From Sphingomonas sp. PP-F2F-A104-K0414 (GTDB taxonomy: Bacteria; Pseudomonadota; Alphaproteobacteria; Sphingomonadales; Sphingomonadaceae): a stretch of DNA of 64,000 nucleotides. The DNA lies in assembly GCF_004340945.1 (NCBI RefSeq), contig NZ_SLYD01000001.1, forward strand, positions 744,001-808,000, written 5' to 3'. Of this stretch, positions 32,301-42,318 are shown piece by piece. The number at the start of each line of letters is the position of its first letter. The first letter of the stretch is position 1. Both the position numbers and the translations under genes were made by a program. The notes under the pieces were generated by a model, which was not told the DNA's origin, made no database searches, and worked only from the letters and a program-made list of their open reading frames with translations.

Positions 32301-33209
32301 TCAGCCGTGCGTGCGGCCGAAATCCTGCACGTCGTCGTCCTGACCCTGTTCGACGATGCTCCGCCGGATCGCCCGGGTCCGCGTGAACAGGTCGAACAGC
32401 GCGTCGCCGTCACCCCAGCGGATCGCGCGCTGGAGATGGCTCAGATCCTCCGAGAAGCGTTGCAACATCTCCAGCACCGCCTCGCGGTTGTTGAGGAAGA
32501 TGTCGCGCCACATCGTCGGGTCCGACGCCGCGATCCGCGTGAAGTCGCGGAAGCCGCCAGCGGAATATTTGATGACCTCGGACTGTGTCACTTCCTCGAG
32601 ATCGCCAGCAGTGCCGACGATCGTATAGGCGATCAGATGCGGCAGATGGCTGGTGACGGCGAGGACGCGGTCGTGATGCTCGGGCGCCATCGTCTCGACC
32701 TGCGCGCCAAGCCGCCGCCAGAACTCCGACACGCGCTCGACCGCGACCGGGTCGGCGCCTTCGGGGGGCGTGACGATGCACCAACGGTGGCGGAACAGCG
32801 TCGCGAAACCGGCTTCGGGGCCTGAGCGCTCGGTGCCGGCCACCGGGTGCGCGGGGACGATGGTCGCGTTTGGCAGCGCCTCGGTAAGCGCGCGAACGAT
32901 CTCGGCCTTGCAGCTGCCGACGTCGCTGACGACCGCGTCGGCGGGAAGTTCGGCCGCGAACTCGTGGGCGACATCGCCCATGATTCCGACGGGGACGCAC
33001 AGGATCACGAGGTCGGCGTCGATCACTGCCGCCCCCGCCGAGTCCGCAACGTCGTCGCAGAACTGCAACCGGTCGGCCGCCTCGCGCACGTTCGCGTCGG
33101 CGTCGTAGCCGGTGACGCGCACCGTCGGCATCGTCGCCTGGATTGCGCGCGCCACCGACGAGCCGATCAGTCCCAGCCCGATGATCGTGACGCGCGCGAA
33201 CGGGAGCAT
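32301..33209 (-). CDS. tyrA: Prephenate / arogenate dehydrogenase family protein
   Basis: TyrA oxidatively decarboxylates prephenate or arogenate in tyrosine synthesis. The NAD-binding start is [20 protein letters not shown], followed by the family blocks DVGSCKAEIVRAL, PAHPVAGTERSGPE and HHDRVLAVTSHLPHLIAYT. From the ATG at 33209 it has 302 residues. The A of its ATG is the last base of the hisC stop codon (TGATG). The pairing with hisC suggests that the aminotransferase also serves aromatic amino acid synthesis. Confidence 0.93.
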   Translation of the reverse strand: MLPFARVTIIGLGLIGSSVARAIQATMPTVRVTGYDADANVREAADRLQFCDDVADSAGAAVIDADLVILCVPVGIMGDVAHEFAAELPADAVVSDVGSCKAEIVRALTEALPNATIVPAHPVAGTERSGPEAGFATLFRHRWCIVTPPEGADPVAVERVSEFWRRLGAQVETMAPEHHDRVLAVTSHLPHLIAYTIVGTAGDLEEVTQSEVIKYSAGGFRDFTRIAASDPTMWRDIFLNNREAVLEMLQRFSEDLSHLQRAIRWGDGDALFDLFTRTRAIRRSIVEQGQDDDVQDFGRTHG

Positions 33210-34318
33210 CAGGCGTTTTCGACCAGGTTGCGCAGCGCCGCGGTGACGCCGCGCGTTTCCTCCTCGGTACCGATCGTAATGCGCAGTGCGTTGGGCAGGC
33301 CCTGGCCCGGCAGCCAGCGGACGATGTAGCCCGCGTCCATCAGGCCATGATAGGCGGCGTCGGCGGTCAGCTTGCCCTCGAACAGTACCAGCACGAAGTT
33401 CGCCTTCGACGGCACCGTACGCAAACCGGCGTTGCCCATCTGCCCGATCTGCTCGACGAACCAGCTCCGCCACGTGTCGTTATGCGCGCGCGTCGCGTCG
33501 ACGAACGCGGTGTCGCCGATCGCGGCGACCGCGGCCGCTTGCCCCGCGGTGGTGACGTTGAACGGTGCGCGGATGCGGTGCATCGCGTCGATGATCGGCG
33601 CGCAGGCATAGCCCCAGCCGATCCGCTCGGCGGCCAGCCCGTGGATCTTCGAGAAGGTCCGCGTGACCAGCACGTTCGCCTCGGTCATCGCGAGTGCCAA
33701 ACCCGCATCGTCCTCCTCGGGCGACAGATATTCGGCATAGGCCTGGTCGAGTACGAGCAGCACCGACTTCGGGAGCCCTGCATGCAGCCGCGCGATTTCC
33801 GCCCGCGGCGTGAACGTGCCGGTCGGGTTGTTCGGGTTCGCGACGAACACCACGCGGGTGCGCTCGGTGACCGCGGCAAGGATCGCGTCGACGTCGGTCG
33901 CATAGTCGCGGTCGTCGACGATGACGGGTTCCGCCCCCACCCGGCGCGTCGCGATCTCGTACACCGCGAAGCCGTAGCGGACGTGGATGATCTCGTCGCC
34001 GGGGCCCGCATAGGCGCCCGCGACCAGATGCAGGATCTCGTCGGAACCGGTACCGTAGATCACACGTGCTGGATCTAGATCGTAATGCGCCGCCAGTGCC
34101 TCGCGCAGCGCGGTCGCGCCGGCGTCGGGATAGCGCTCCAGCGTCCGGTCGGCGGCATCGAACGCGGCCTTCGCGGCGGGGCTGGTGCCGAGCGGGTTTT
34201 CGTTCGACGACAGCTTGATCACCGTGCGGCCATCGTCGGTCGTCGAGCGACCGGGCGTGTACGGCGCGATCCCCATGATCCAGGGCTTCGGCGCGGGTGC
34301 GGGCATGATGTTTGTCAT
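33209..34318 (-). CDS. hisC: Histidinol-phosphate aminotransferase
   Basis: HisC converts imidazole-acetol phosphate to histidinol phosphate using PLP; homologues often also transaminate aromatic keto acids. The PLP lysine is in [18 protein letters not shown], with [18 protein letters not shown] at the N-terminus and [13 protein letters not shown] and [10 protein letters not shown] in the middle. Of several upstream frames, [13 protein letters not shown] at 34318 is the natural start, giving 369 residues. It is directly coupled to tyrA. A family A repeat lies upstream. Confidence 0.93.
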   Translation of the reverse strand: MTNIMPAPAPKPWIMGIAPYTPGRSTTDDGRTVIKLSSNENPLGTSPAAKAAFDAADRTLERYPDAGATALREALAAHYDLDPARVIYGTGSDEILHLVAGAYAGPGDEIIHVRYGFAVYEIATRRVGAEPVIVDDRDYATDVDAILAAVTERTRVVFVANPNNPTGTFTPRAEIARLHAGLPKSVLLVLDQAYAEYLSPEEDDAGLALAMTEANVLVTRTFSKIHGLAAERIGWGYACAPIIDAMHRIRAPFNVTTAGQAAAVAAIGDTAFVDATRAHNDTWRSWFVEQIGQMGNAGLRTVPSKANFVLVLFEGKLTADAAYHGLMDAGYIVRWLPGQGLPNALRITIGTEEETRGVTAALRNLVENA

Positions 34319-34395
34319 GGTCGCGGGACATAGCGGGCACGGTGCCGCGGTGGCAATGTTTGTGCGTGGGCGGGCGTGTCGATCACGGCACTTCA

Positions 34396-34521
34396 CGATC
34401 CTCCCCCGCCAGGGGGAGGTGGCGCGAAGCGACGGAGGGGGAGGGCGACGCAACAGCTGTGTTCCTGTCCTCCCCCTCCGTCTGGCAAGGGCCAGCCACC
34501 TCCCCCTTACGGGGGAGGATT
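34396..34521. repeat. Palindromic repeat, family A
   Basis: CGATCCTCCCCCGCCAGGGGG at 34396 mirrors CCCCCTTACGGGGGAGGAT ending at 34521, with inner GACGGAGGGGGAGG and CTCCCCCTCCGTC arms. It lies between the divergent hisC and metX starts and therefore in or near both promoters. Confidence 0.85.
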
Positions 34522-34569
34522 GAGGACGCAGCGCTGGCATGTTCGCGGCCGCTTATGGTAGCGCGCGGC

Positions 34570-35721
34570 ATGCTCGACACGCCTGCCATCGACCCCAGCA
34601 TCGGCCACGACACCGACCAGCGCTTCGGCCTTGCGCGGCGCGTCACGTTGCCGGGGCCGCTGCGGCTCGACGGCGGCGTGCTGCTGTCGCCGGTCGATAT
34701 CGCCTACGAGACCTACGGCACGCTCAACGCCGATGCGTCGAACGCGGTCCTGATCTGTCACGCTTTGACCGGCGACCAGCACGTTGCGTCGAACCACCCG
34801 CGCACCGGCAAACCCGGCTGGTGGACGCGGATGGTCGGCGAGGGGAAGCCGATCGACCCTGCGCGGCACTTCGTCGTCTGCGCCAACGTGCTGGGCAGCT
34901 GCATGGGCTCGTCAGGTCCGGCGACGATCAACCCGGCGACCGGGCGGCCCTGGGCGATGAGTTTTCCGGTCATCACGATTCGCGACATGGTACGCGCGCA
35001 GGCGATGCTGCTCGACCATCTCGGCATCGGCGTGCTCCACGCGGTGGTCGGCGGATCGATGGGTGGGATGCAGGCGCTGAGCTGGCCCGCGACCTTCCCC
35101 AACCGCGTGAAGGCGTGCGTCGTGATCGCCTCGACCGCACGGCATACCGCGCAGAACATCGCGTTTCACGAGGTCGGCCGGCAGGCGGTGATGGCCGATC
35201 CGAACTGGCGCGGGGGCGAGTATCACGACGACGACGCGCCGACCGCCGGGCTCGCGGTGGCGCGGATGGCAGCGCACATCACCTATCTGTCCGAAGCCGG
35301 GCTGACCGAGAAATTCGGGCGTCGGCTGCAAGCACGCGATGCGAAATCATTCGGGTTCGACGCGGATTTTCAGGTCGAGAGCTATCTGCGGCACCAGGGC
35401 CTCGCCTTCACTGACCGGTTCGACGCGAACTCGTATCTCTACATCACGCGGGCGATGGATTATTTCGATCTCGCTGAGGAGCATGGCGGGATGCTCGCCA
35501 ACGCGTTCCGCGCGACCAAGGCGCGGTTCTGCCTCGTCAGTTTTGACACCGACTGGCTCTACCCGACCGCCGAATCCCGCGCGATCGTCCAAGCCTTGAA
35601 CGCTGCGGGCGCGCCGGTGAGCTTCGTCGAGCTGTCGAGTCCCTACGGCCATGATGCGTTCCTGCTGGAGGCCCCCGATCTCAACCGGGTCGTCGACGGC
35701 TTCTTGAGGGCGGGGCGATGA
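34570..35721 (+). CDS. metX: Homoserine O-acetyltransferase family protein
   Basis: MetX acylates homoserine with acetyl- or succinyl-CoA, the first dedicated step of methionine synthesis. The alpha/beta-hydrolase nucleophile elbow [12 protein letters not shown] places the catalytic serine at about residue 163; the aspartate lies in [10 protein letters not shown] and the histidine in [21 protein letters not shown] and [12 protein letters not shown] are family blocks. Start is either 34555 or 34570; the second is used, giving 383 residues. The stop overlaps a GNAT gene that leads to metW. Acetyl versus succinyl preference was not determined. Confidence 0.93.
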   Translation: MLDTPAIDPSIGHDTDQRFGLARRVTLPGPLRLDGGVLLSPVDIAYETYGTLNADASNAVLICHALTGDQHVASNHPRTGKPGWWTRMVGEGKPIDPARHFVVCANVLGSCMGSSGPATINPATGRPWAMSFPVITIRDMVRAQAMLLDHLGIGVLHAVVGGSMGGMQALSWPATFPNRVKACVVIASTARHTAQNIAFHEVGRQAVMADPNWRGGEYHDDDAPTAGLAVARMAAHITYLSEAGLTEKFGRRLQARDAKSFGFDADFQVESYLRHQGLAFTDRFDANSYLYITRAMDYFDLAEEHGGMLANAFRATKARFCLVSFDTDWLYPTAESRAIVQALNAAGAPVSFVELSSPYGHDAFLLEAPDLNRVVDGFLRAGR

Positions 35722-36152
35722 CGATCCTCCTTTCGGACGACGTGGACAAGCTGCAGATCGACCGCATCCATGGCTGGCTGGCGAGCAGCTATTGGTCGCC
35801 GGGGATCGAGCGGTCGCTGGTCGAACGCGCGATCGCGGGGTCGCATTGCCTCGGTGCGTATCAGGGCGAAACGCAAGTCGGGTTCGCTCGGATGATCACC
35901 GATCACGCGACATTCGCGTGGCTCGCCGACGTTTGGGTCGAGGAGTCCGTGCGCGGGCAGGGGTTGGGGCGGCGGATGGTCAGCTGGTTCCTTGATCACC
36001 CCTCGTTCGCAGGACTGCGGAGGATTGGCCTCGTCACTGCCGACGCGCACGGCGTCTATGCGGGGCTCGGCTTCCACCCGCTGGTCCGCGCCGATCGCTA
36101 CATGGAACGGCTCGCCCCTGGCCTCGCCGAGCAGCTACGGACCGCACCATGA
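35718..36152 (+). CDS. GNAT family N-acetyltransferase
   Basis: The protein is a compact GNAT domain of 144 residues. The acetyl-CoA-binding loop is [20 protein letters not shown], preceded by [18 protein letters not shown] and followed by [20 protein letters not shown]. The substrate is unknown. It is wedged between metX and metW with four-base overlaps on each side, so it is co-translated with methionine synthesis genes; this context is unusual and could hint at a role with that pathway or its intermediates. Confidence 0.88.
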   Translation: MTILLSDDVDKLQIDRIHGWLASSYWSPGIERSLVERAIAGSHCLGAYQGETQVGFARMITDHATFAWLADVWVEESVRGQGLGRRMVSWFLDHPSFAGLRRIGLVTADAHGVYAGLGFHPLVRADRYMERLAPGLAEQLRTAP

Positions 36153-36748
36153 CGCCCCCCGAGACATTGCGGACCGATCTTGCCGTCATCGCCGAGAACG
36201 TCGCACAGGGCAGCCGGGTGCTCGACATCGGTTGCGGCGATGGCGCGTTAATGGCCGCATTGCGCGACACGCGGGATGTCGATGCACGTGGGCTGGAGAT
36301 CGATGCGCACAACGTAGCGTCGGCGGTCGCCCGCGGGCTGTCGGTGATCCAGGGCGACGCGGATATCGACCTTGCCGGCTATCCCGACGCCAGCTTCGAT
36401 TACGCGATCCTCAGCCAGACGTTGCAGACTGCACGCGCGCCCGATCTCGTGCTCGATCACCTGCTGCGGATCGGCCGGCGCGCGTTCGTGAGCTTCCCCA
36501 ATTTCGCGCATTGGCGTGTGCGGCTGTCGCTGCTGTGGGGCGGACGGATGCCGGTGACGCGGCAATTGCCCGAGAGCTGGTACGACACGCCGAACATCCA
36601 CCACGTCACGATCGACGACTTCCGCGCCTTCGTGAAAGCACGCGGGATCATCGTCGAGGATGCGTGGTTTCTGTCTGGCGACAAGCGCACCGGCGCGGGG
36701 GGTGCCAACCTGCTCGCCGAGCACGCGGTGTTCCTGCTGCGACGGTAA
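36149..36748 (+). CDS. metW: MetW, methionine biosynthesis protein
   Basis: MetW is a SAM-methyltransferase-like protein encoded with metX and thought to support homoserine acylation in proteobacteria. The SAM motif VLDIGCGDGALMAALRD is clear, followed by YAILSQTLQTARAPDLVLD and GRRAFVSFPNFAHWRVRL, both typical MetW blocks. The length is 199 residues. It begins inside the GNAT stop codon. Confidence 0.93.
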   Translation: MTPPETLRTDLAVIAENVAQGSRVLDIGCGDGALMAALRDTRDVDARGLEIDAHNVASAVARGLSVIQGDADIDLAGYPDASFDYAILSQTLQTARAPDLVLDHLLRIGRRAFVSFPNFAHWRVRLSLLWGGRMPVTRQLPESWYDTPNIHHVTIDDFRAFVKARGIIVEDAWFLSGDKRTGAGGANLLAEHAVFLLRR

Positions 36749-36851
36749 TCGATTGCAGGAATTTGCGGGAATCAGGCCATATCGGGACAAGCGGTTGATC
36801 TAAATCACCGATTTGGCGGAACCGATCAGCGGGCGACTGGTTACTTCGCCG

Positions 36852-37238
36852 ATGACCAAGACCGCCCTCATTGTCGAAGACGAAATCTTCGTCGCGCTCG
36901 ACCTCGAGAGAATCCTCATGGATGCCGGCTACGGCGTCGCGGGGATCGCGGCCGACCGCGACAGCGCGATCGCGGCGGCACCGGGATGCAACTTCGCGTT
37001 CGTAGACATCAACCTGCGCGACGGACCGACCGGGCCGGAAATTGCCAGGCGGATGGCGCAGGACTACGGCGTCAAGGTCGTGTTCGTGACCGCCAATCCT
37101 GCGCAGATCGGCGATGCGGAGTGCCTTGGGTATATCCGCAAGCCGTTCAGTGATGCCGCGATCCTGGCGGCTGCGGCGCTGGCCTGCAACGACGATCCGA
37201 TCGGCCATGACGACGTCATTCGCGTGGTCAGCGGCTGA
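36852..37238 (+). CDS. Single-domain response regulator
   Basis: A stand-alone CheY-like receiver: TALIVEDEIFVALDLERIL at the start with the acidic pair, phosphoacceptor Asp52 in FAFVDINLRDGP, the threonine in VFVTANPAQ and the lysine in GYIRKPFSDA. No output domain follows. The frame opens earlier, but MTKTALIVED at 36852 is the better start, giving 128 residues. Its last 11 bases overlap the end of the convergent HWE kinase gene, an obvious partner. Such pairs often feed into the alphaproteobacterial general stress response, but this link is inferred. Confidence 0.88.
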   Translation: MTKTALIVEDEIFVALDLERILMDAGYGVAGIAADRDSAIAAAPGCNFAFVDINLRDGPTGPEIARRMAQDYGVKVVFVTANPAQIGDAECLGYIRKPFSDAAILAAAALACNDDPIGHDDVIRVVSG

Positions 37239-38760
37239 ACGCAGCCTTCGGGATCGTCAGGTCGACGATCAGGCCATCGTCGTTCCAAGTCCGGTTCACG
37301 CTGCCGCCTAACTGACGCACGGCGCTCATCTCGATCAACTGCGTACCGAAACCCGCTGGCGTCGTAGGCTTGGCGACTGACGGGCCACCCTGTTCGCACC
37401 AGTTCAAGCTCACCGTGTCGTCGTTCGCCGTGACGGCGATCCGAACCGTGCCGAGTTCGGTCGCAAGCGCGCCGTACTTCGTCGCGTTGGTGGCAAGCTC
37501 GTGGAAGAGCAAGGCGAGCGGCGTGGCCGAGCGATCGTCGATCTGAACGTCGTCGCCGGTGACGCTGAGACGTGCGCCGTCGATCCGCTGATACGGCTCG
37601 AACAGTTCCCGCAACAGGCCGTGCAGGCTGTTCTGCGCAGCAGCCGGACGCGAGTTGGCGCTGTGCGGGCGGACGAAGTCGTGCGCGCGGCCAAGCGCGT
37701 TGATCCGGTGGCGCAAGTCCGTCGCGATGCCCGCGAACTCCGGCTTGCCCCGCGCGGAAAACGCGATCAGCCCGGCGATCACCGCGAAGATGTTCTTGAT
37801 CCGGTGGCTCAGCTCCTGGCTGATGATCTCGCGCTCTTCAAAAGCGAGCTTCTGTTCGTGGATATCGGTGCACGTCCCGAACCAGCGCTGGATCGCGCCG
37901 TTTTCGTCGCGCACCGGCAGCGCACGGCCGAGCACCCAGCGATACGTGCCGTCGAAATGCCGGAGCCGGTATTCGATATTGTACGGCTCGCCGGTGTCGA
38001 GCGACTGGCGCCAGACGGCCCAGGCGCGGTCCTGATCGTCGGGGTGGAACATGTCGTTCCAGCCTTCGCCGTCGGTCGTCCCGACGGGCGTGCCGGTAAA
38101 TTCGTACCAGCGCGCGTTGAAATAATCGTGGAAGCCGTCGGGGAGCGTCGACCACACCATCTGCGGCATGGTGTCGGCGAGTGTCCGGAACCGCAGGTCG
38201 CTCGCCTCGAGCGTCCGCCGCGCCTCGGCTTCGGCAAACGCCTGTTCGCGCGCGGTACGGCGGTCATCGAGCCGCCCCATCGCCGCCTTGGCGAGCAGGG
38301 TCAGGCCGTCGCGCTGGAACCGGGTTAGCCCCTCGCGCGGATCGGGCGCCAGCACGCACAGCGCACCGAGTGGTACGCCTTCGCTCGAGACCAGCGGCGC
38401 ACCGGCATAGAAACGCACATAGGGTTCGCCCGTCACCAGCGCATTGTCGGTAAAGCACGGGTCCGTGCGCGCGTCGGCCACCTCCATGACTTCGTGATGG
38501 TGCATCGCGTGCGCACAAAACGACATGCTGCGCGGCGTCTGTTCGAGATCGGTGCCGGTGCGCGAGAGGAACCGCTGATATTCCTCCTCGACCAGGCTCA
38601 GCAACGCGACCGGTGCGTCGCACAATTCGGCCGCGAACGACACGATGTCGTCCAGCTGGCCTTTCGCGCGCGCACCGGCAACGTCGTAGGCCGAGATCAC
38701 GCGGGAGCGCTCGGCCTCGTCGAACGTGGCGGTCGTAGGAACGGAATACAGCGTCGTCAT
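37228..38760 (-). CDS. GAF-PAS sensor kinase of the HWE family
   Basis: The protein has 510 residues. It has a GAF domain (about 35-165, LSLVEEEYQRFLSRTGTDL and FYAGAPLVSSEGVPLGALCV), a PAS domain (about 190-305, with WSTLPDGFHDYFNARWYEFT) and a HWE-type kinase domain. The phosphoacceptor His319 is in SQELSHRIKNIF. The N-box reads HELATNATKYGAL, and the WxE that names the family is at 454-456 (NWCEQGGP). It has no membrane helix, so sensing is cytoplasmic. It is convergent with a single-domain response regulator, overlapping by 11 bases. Confidence 0.9.
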   Translation of the reverse strand: MTTLYSVPTTATFDEAERSRVISAYDVAGARAKGQLDDIVSFAAELCDAPVALLSLVEEEYQRFLSRTGTDLEQTPRSMSFCAHAMHHHEVMEVADARTDPCFTDNALVTGEPYVRFYAGAPLVSSEGVPLGALCVLAPDPREGLTRFQRDGLTLLAKAAMGRLDDRRTAREQAFAEAEARRTLEASDLRFRTLADTMPQMVWSTLPDGFHDYFNARWYEFTGTPVGTTDGEGWNDMFHPDDQDRAWAVWRQSLDTGEPYNIEYRLRHFDGTYRWVLGRALPVRDENGAIQRWFGTCTDIHEQKLAFEEREIISQELSHRIKNIFAVIAGLIAFSARGKPEFAGIATDLRHRINALGRAHDFVRPHSANSRPAAAQNSLHGLLRELFEPYQRIDGARLSVTGDDVQIDDRSATPLALLFHELATNATKYGALATELGTVRIAVTANDDTVSLNWCEQGGPSVAKPTTPAGFGTQLIEMSAVRQLGGSVNRTWNDDGLIVDLTIPKAAFSR

Positions 38761-38765
38761 TGAAC

Positions 38766-39368
38766 TTAGAACGGCACGTCGTCGTCGAGATCGTCGGAGA
38801 AGCCGCCGGTCTGGCCGAAGCTGCCGCCGCGGGCGCCGCCACCGCTTCCGCTACCCGACGGTGCGCTGCCGCCGCGGCTGCCACCGCCACCACCGCCGTA
38901 ACCGCCGCCGCCCGACGAGCCACCGCCGAAGTCGTTGCCGCCGCCACCGCCGGCCCAGTCGTCGCCACCGCCGCGGCTACCACCACCGCCGCCTGCACCA
39001 CCGCCCGCGCCGCCGTTCGGACCGTCGAGCATCGTCAGCACGCTGTTGAAGCCCTGCAGCACGATCTCGGTCGAATACTTGTCCTGGCCCTGCGCGTCCT
39101 GCCACTTCCGCGTCTGGAGCGCGCCCTCGATATAGACCTTGGAGCCCTTGCGGAGATACTTCTCGGCGACGTTCGCGAGACCTTCGTTGAAGATCGCGAC
39201 CGAATGCCATTCGGTCTTTTCCTTGCGCTCGCCCGACATCTTGTCCTTCCAGGACTCCGATGTCGCGATGCGCAGATTGACGACCTTGCCGCCGTTCTGG
39301 AACGCCTTGCTCTCTGGGTCGCGACCCAGATTGCCGACGATGATGACCTTGTTGACGCTGCCTGCCAT
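38766..39368 (-). CDS. ssb: Single-stranded DNA-binding protein
   Basis: SSB coats single-stranded DNA and recruits repair and replication factors. The OB-fold starts [19 protein letters not shown] and includes [23 protein letters not shown] and [18 protein letters not shown]. From about residue 115 the linker is almost pure glycine with S, R and D, ending in the conserved acidic tip DDDVPF. The length is 200 residues. The frame continues upstream through feoB, but the ATG at 39368 is clearly right. It sits eight bases after the feoB stop on the same strand. Confidence 0.95.
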   Translation of the reverse strand: MAGSVNKVIIVGNLGRDPESKAFQNGGKVVNLRIATSESWKDKMSGERKEKTEWHSVAIFNEGLANVAEKYLRKGSKVYIEGALQTRKWQDAQGQDKYSTEIVLQGFNSVLTMLDGPNGGAGGGAGGGGGSRGGGDDWAGGGGGNDFGGGSSGGGGYGGGGGGSRGGSAPSGSGSGGGARGGSFGQTGGFSDDLDDDVPF

Positions 39369-39376
39369 GATGCCCC

Positions 39377-41251
39377 TCAGAGGCCGGCGAACACCGCCAG
39401 CCAGTATGTAATGCCAGCCATGATGTAGGCGGCGGCGAACAAATAGCCAACCATGAAGGCGGGCCATTTCCACCCATTGGTCTCGCGACGGGTGACGGCG
39501 ATCGTCGAAATGCACTGCGGCGCGAACACGAACCACATCAGGAAGGCGAGCGCGGTCGGCAGGCTCCAGCGGCCGCGCAGGTTCTCGACCATCGCCTTGC
39601 CGCCCTGGTTGCTCTCGGGATCGTCGATCGCATAGACGGTGCCGATCGCCGCGACCGCGACTTCGCGTGCGGCCATCGCCGGGATCAGCGCGAGGACGAT
39701 GTCGCGGTTGAAGCCGATCGGCGCGAAGATCGGCGCGATGCCGTTCGCAATGCGCCCGGCGACCGAATAATCGACCGCCGAGATCTTCGGCGCACCGGCG
39801 GGCTGTTCGGGTGGCTTGGGGAAGCTCAGCAGCACCCACAGGATGATCGTCGAGGTCAGGATGATCCCGCCGGCGCGCTTCAGGAAGATCTGCGCGCGGC
39901 TCCACAGGCCGATGCCGACGTCGCGCCACTGCGGCCACTGGTATTTCGGCATCTCCATCATGAAGCCCGACGACACGCCCTTGGTCACCGTCCGGCGCAG
40001 CACCAGCGCGGCGACGAACGCGCCGACGATGCCCATCACGTACAGCCCGAGCATGACAATGCCCTGGAGCCCCACGAACGGCAGGATCTTCGTGTTGGGA
40101 ATGAACGCGCCGATAATCAGCGTGTAGACGGGCAGACGCGCGGAACACGTCATCAGCGGCGCGATCAGGATCGTGGTCAGCCGGTCCTTCTCGTCGTCGA
40201 TCGTCCGCGTCGCCATGATCCCGGGGATCGCGCAGGCGAAGCTCGACAGCAGCGGGATGAACGCGCGGCCCGAGAGCCCGACGCTCGCCATCACCCGGTC
40301 CATCAGGAACGCCGCGCGGACCATATAACCGCTGGCCTCGAGCACGAGGATGAAGAGGAACAGGATCAGGATCTGCGGCAGGAACACGATCACCGCACCG
40401 ACGCCTTTGATCACGCCATCGACCAGCAGCGAGCGGAGCAGCGAATCGGGCATTTCGGCGGTCAGGAACCCCTGCAACGCGGTGAAGCCCGCATCGATCG
40501 CGTCCATGAACGGCTGTGCCCAGCTGAACACCGCCTGGAACATCAGGAACATGATCGCGAGCAGCAGGATCGGCCCGGCGACGGGGTGCAGCGCGACCGC
40601 GTCGAGCATGTGCGTCCAGCGGCGGACCTGCGTCTCGGAGACGGTCGCGGAGGTGGCGATCTGGCGCGCGCGGCGCTGGAGCGTGACGATATCGTCCTGC
40701 ACGCTGCCGTCCGACTTCCGCAGCCGCATCGGGCCGTTGACGACGATGCTGGAGAGAGCCGCCTTCAACTCGTCGAGCCCCCGCTTGCGCACCGCGACGG
40801 TCGGGATCACCGGCACGCCGAGTTCGCGTTCGAGAACCTTGGGATCGAGCTTCAGCCCGTCTCGCTCGGCGAGATCGACCATGTTGAGCGCGACGACGAC
40901 CGGCAGGCCGAGCGCGATCAGCTGGAGCGTGAATCGCAGGTGATTGTCGAGATTGGCGGCGTCGACGACCACCACCAGCGCATCGGGAAGGCGCTCGCCG
41001 TCCTGCGTCCCGGTGACGACGTCGCGCGTGACGCGCTCGTCGGGGGAGGAGGGTTCGAGGCTATACGCGCCGGGCAGGTCGACCAGCTCTACGGGACGAC
41101 CGTCGTCGAGCATCAGCCGCCCGACCTTCCGCTCGACCGTCACTCCCGGATAATTGCCGACCTTCTGCCGCGCACCGGTGAGCGCGTTGAACAGCGCGCT
41201 CTTGCCGGCATTGGGATTGCCGACCAGCGCAACCAGCGGTGCTGCGTTCAT
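39377..41251 (-). CDS. feoB: Ferrous iron transport protein B
   Basis: FeoB imports Fe2+ through the inner membrane with a G-protein domain. The N-terminal GTPase has G1 [19 protein letters not shown]3 [11 protein letters not shown] and G4 VALNMVD. The membrane part follows, with Gate motifs including [20 protein letters not shown] and the second repeat around [18 protein letters not shown]. The length is 624 residues, near the short end of the family. It starts nine bases after feoA. Confidence 0.94.
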   Translation of the reverse strand: MNAAPLVALVGNPNAGKSALFNALTGARQKVGNYPGVTVERKVGRLMLDDGRPVELVDLPGAYSLEPSSPDERVTRDVVTGTQDGERLPDALVVVVDAANLDNHLRFTLQLIALGLPVVVALNMVDLAERDGLKLDPKVLERELGVPVIPTVAVRKRGLDELKAALSSIVVNGPMRLRKSDGSVQDDIVTLQRRARQIATSATVSETQVRRWTHMLDAVALHPVAGPILLLAIMFLMFQAVFSWAQPFMDAIDAGFTALQGFLTAEMPDSLLRSLLVDGVIKGVGAVIVFLPQILILFLFILVLEASGYMVRAAFLMDRVMASVGLSGRAFIPLLSSFACAIPGIMATRTIDDEKDRLTTILIAPLMTCSARLPVYTLIIGAFIPNTKILPFVGLQGIVMLGLYVMGIVGAFVAALVLRRTVTKGVSSGFMMEMPKYQWPQWRDVGIGLWSRAQIFLKRAGGIILTSTIILWVLLSFPKPPEQPAGAPKISAVDYSVAGRIANGIAPIFAPIGFNRDIVLALIPAMAAREVAVAAIGTVYAIDDPESNQGGKAMVENLRGRWSLPTALAFLMWFVFAPQCISTIAVTRRETNGWKWPAFMVGYLFAAAYIMAGITYWLAVFAGL

Positions 41252-41260
41252 TCTAAAGGA

Positions 41261-41536
41261 TTATTCGGCCGCGGCAGGCATGGGAGAAACCTGGATCGCG
41301 CCGGCGACGGCACGGCGCAGCGCGACCGTCATGCGACCGATCCGGCAGGCGATCGGGCCCTGGCCCAGCGTCGCGCGGTGCAGGACTTCGACATCGACGC
41401 CCTCGTCGAAGCCGAGTTCGCGCAGTCGCCGCGCTTCGGGCCCGGCAAGTCGCGCCCACTCGATTGCCGCAACAATCGCGTGCTGCTTGCGCGGCAGGGT
41501 TTCGAGGCTGACGGAACGATCGGGGCGAGTGTCCAT
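41261..41536 (-). CDS. feoA: FeoA family ferrous iron transport protein
   Basis: FeoA is a small SH3-like partner of FeoB. This 91-residue protein has LRELGFDEGVDVEVLHRATL and the closing IGRMTVALRRAVAGAIQV, the usual FeoA pattern. It opens the feoAB unit. No Fur box was identified with confidence in the gap before it. Confidence 0.88.
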   Translation of the reverse strand: MDTRPDRSVSLETLPRKQHAIVAAIEWARLAGPEARRLRELGFDEGVDVEVLHRATLGQGPIACRIGRMTVALRRAVAGAIQVSPMPAAAE

Positions 41537-41664
41537 GATGCGAGTGATTATCAGTAACGCTCGGGAAAGGGAAGCACTAACCGTCGTCGGTTACTACCGC
41601 CCCAACGTCTCGCCATCTGGGCGAAATTCAGGAGACAGAGTTACTTAGCGTATCATTGGCAGCT

Positions 41665-42318
41665 TCAGGCCGTCGGATAGCGAAGCCGGCCAACGAATCT
41701 CGACAGGCTGAAACCATGTTCGGTGCGCTTGAGGAATCCGGCCTTAGCCTTTTCGAACTGCATGATCCCGCCGATCCGGCGACCGAGAAACGCGCGCGTG
41801 TCGGCGAGGCCTTCGCTCTCGTCGTCGAGGAATACCGTGATCGTCGACGCGTACACGCCGAGAAGGATGGTCCGCTTGGTATAGTAATTATAATCCGTCG
41901 AGACGTCGCCGGCCGCACGCCAGATCGTATCGACCGTCCGCCAGCCAAGCCGCGTCGCCTTCGCCAGATTCTGCGGCAGCGCGAGGATCGCCAGCGCGCG
42001 CCGCAGCGACTCGCGATCGATCGAGGTGGCGTCGAGTCGCGCCTCGACCAATGCGGTGATCTTCTCGCGGATTTTCATCAGCGCCAACCGCTCGGGCGGC
42101 ACTGCGGCGAGCATCACGCCGTCGATATGCGCGAACCACGCGTCGATCATGTCGACCGGGCCGTCCTTGAACGCCAGCGCGGCGATGTCGGTGTCGATCC
42201 CCTCGGCCTGTGCGGCCATGTCGCGCGCGGCGTCGCTCCAGCCGTCGAACGCCGCGTTGGCGGCGATGCCGGGCGCCAGCAGGGCGCGGATTTCGTCGAG
42301 CGTAAGGTCCTGGGTCAT
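41665..42318 (-). CDS. COQ9 family ubiquinone biosynthesis protein
   Basis: COQ9 proteins bind lipids and help ubiquinone synthesis; in eukaryotes COQ9 assists the COQ7 hydroxylase. The sequence has ALAFKDGPVDMIDAWFAHID, IREKITALVEARLDATSIDRE and the TetR-like helical continuation RTVDTIWRAAGDVSTDYNYY with TKRTILLGVYASTITVFLDD, all typical. The length is 217 residues. The start overlaps the stop of the EamA-type gene by four bases. Family identity is good; its substrate step in bacteria is inferred. Confidence 0.88.
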   Translation of the reverse strand: MTQDLTLDEIRALLAPGIAANAAFDGWSDAARDMAAQAEGIDTDIAALAFKDGPVDMIDAWFAHIDGVMLAAVPPERLALMKIREKITALVEARLDATSIDRESLRRALAILALPQNLAKATRLGWRTVDTIWRAAGDVSTDYNYYTKRTILLGVYASTITVFLDDESEGLADTRAFLGRRIGGIMQFEKAKAGFLKRTEHGFSLSRFVGRLRYPTA

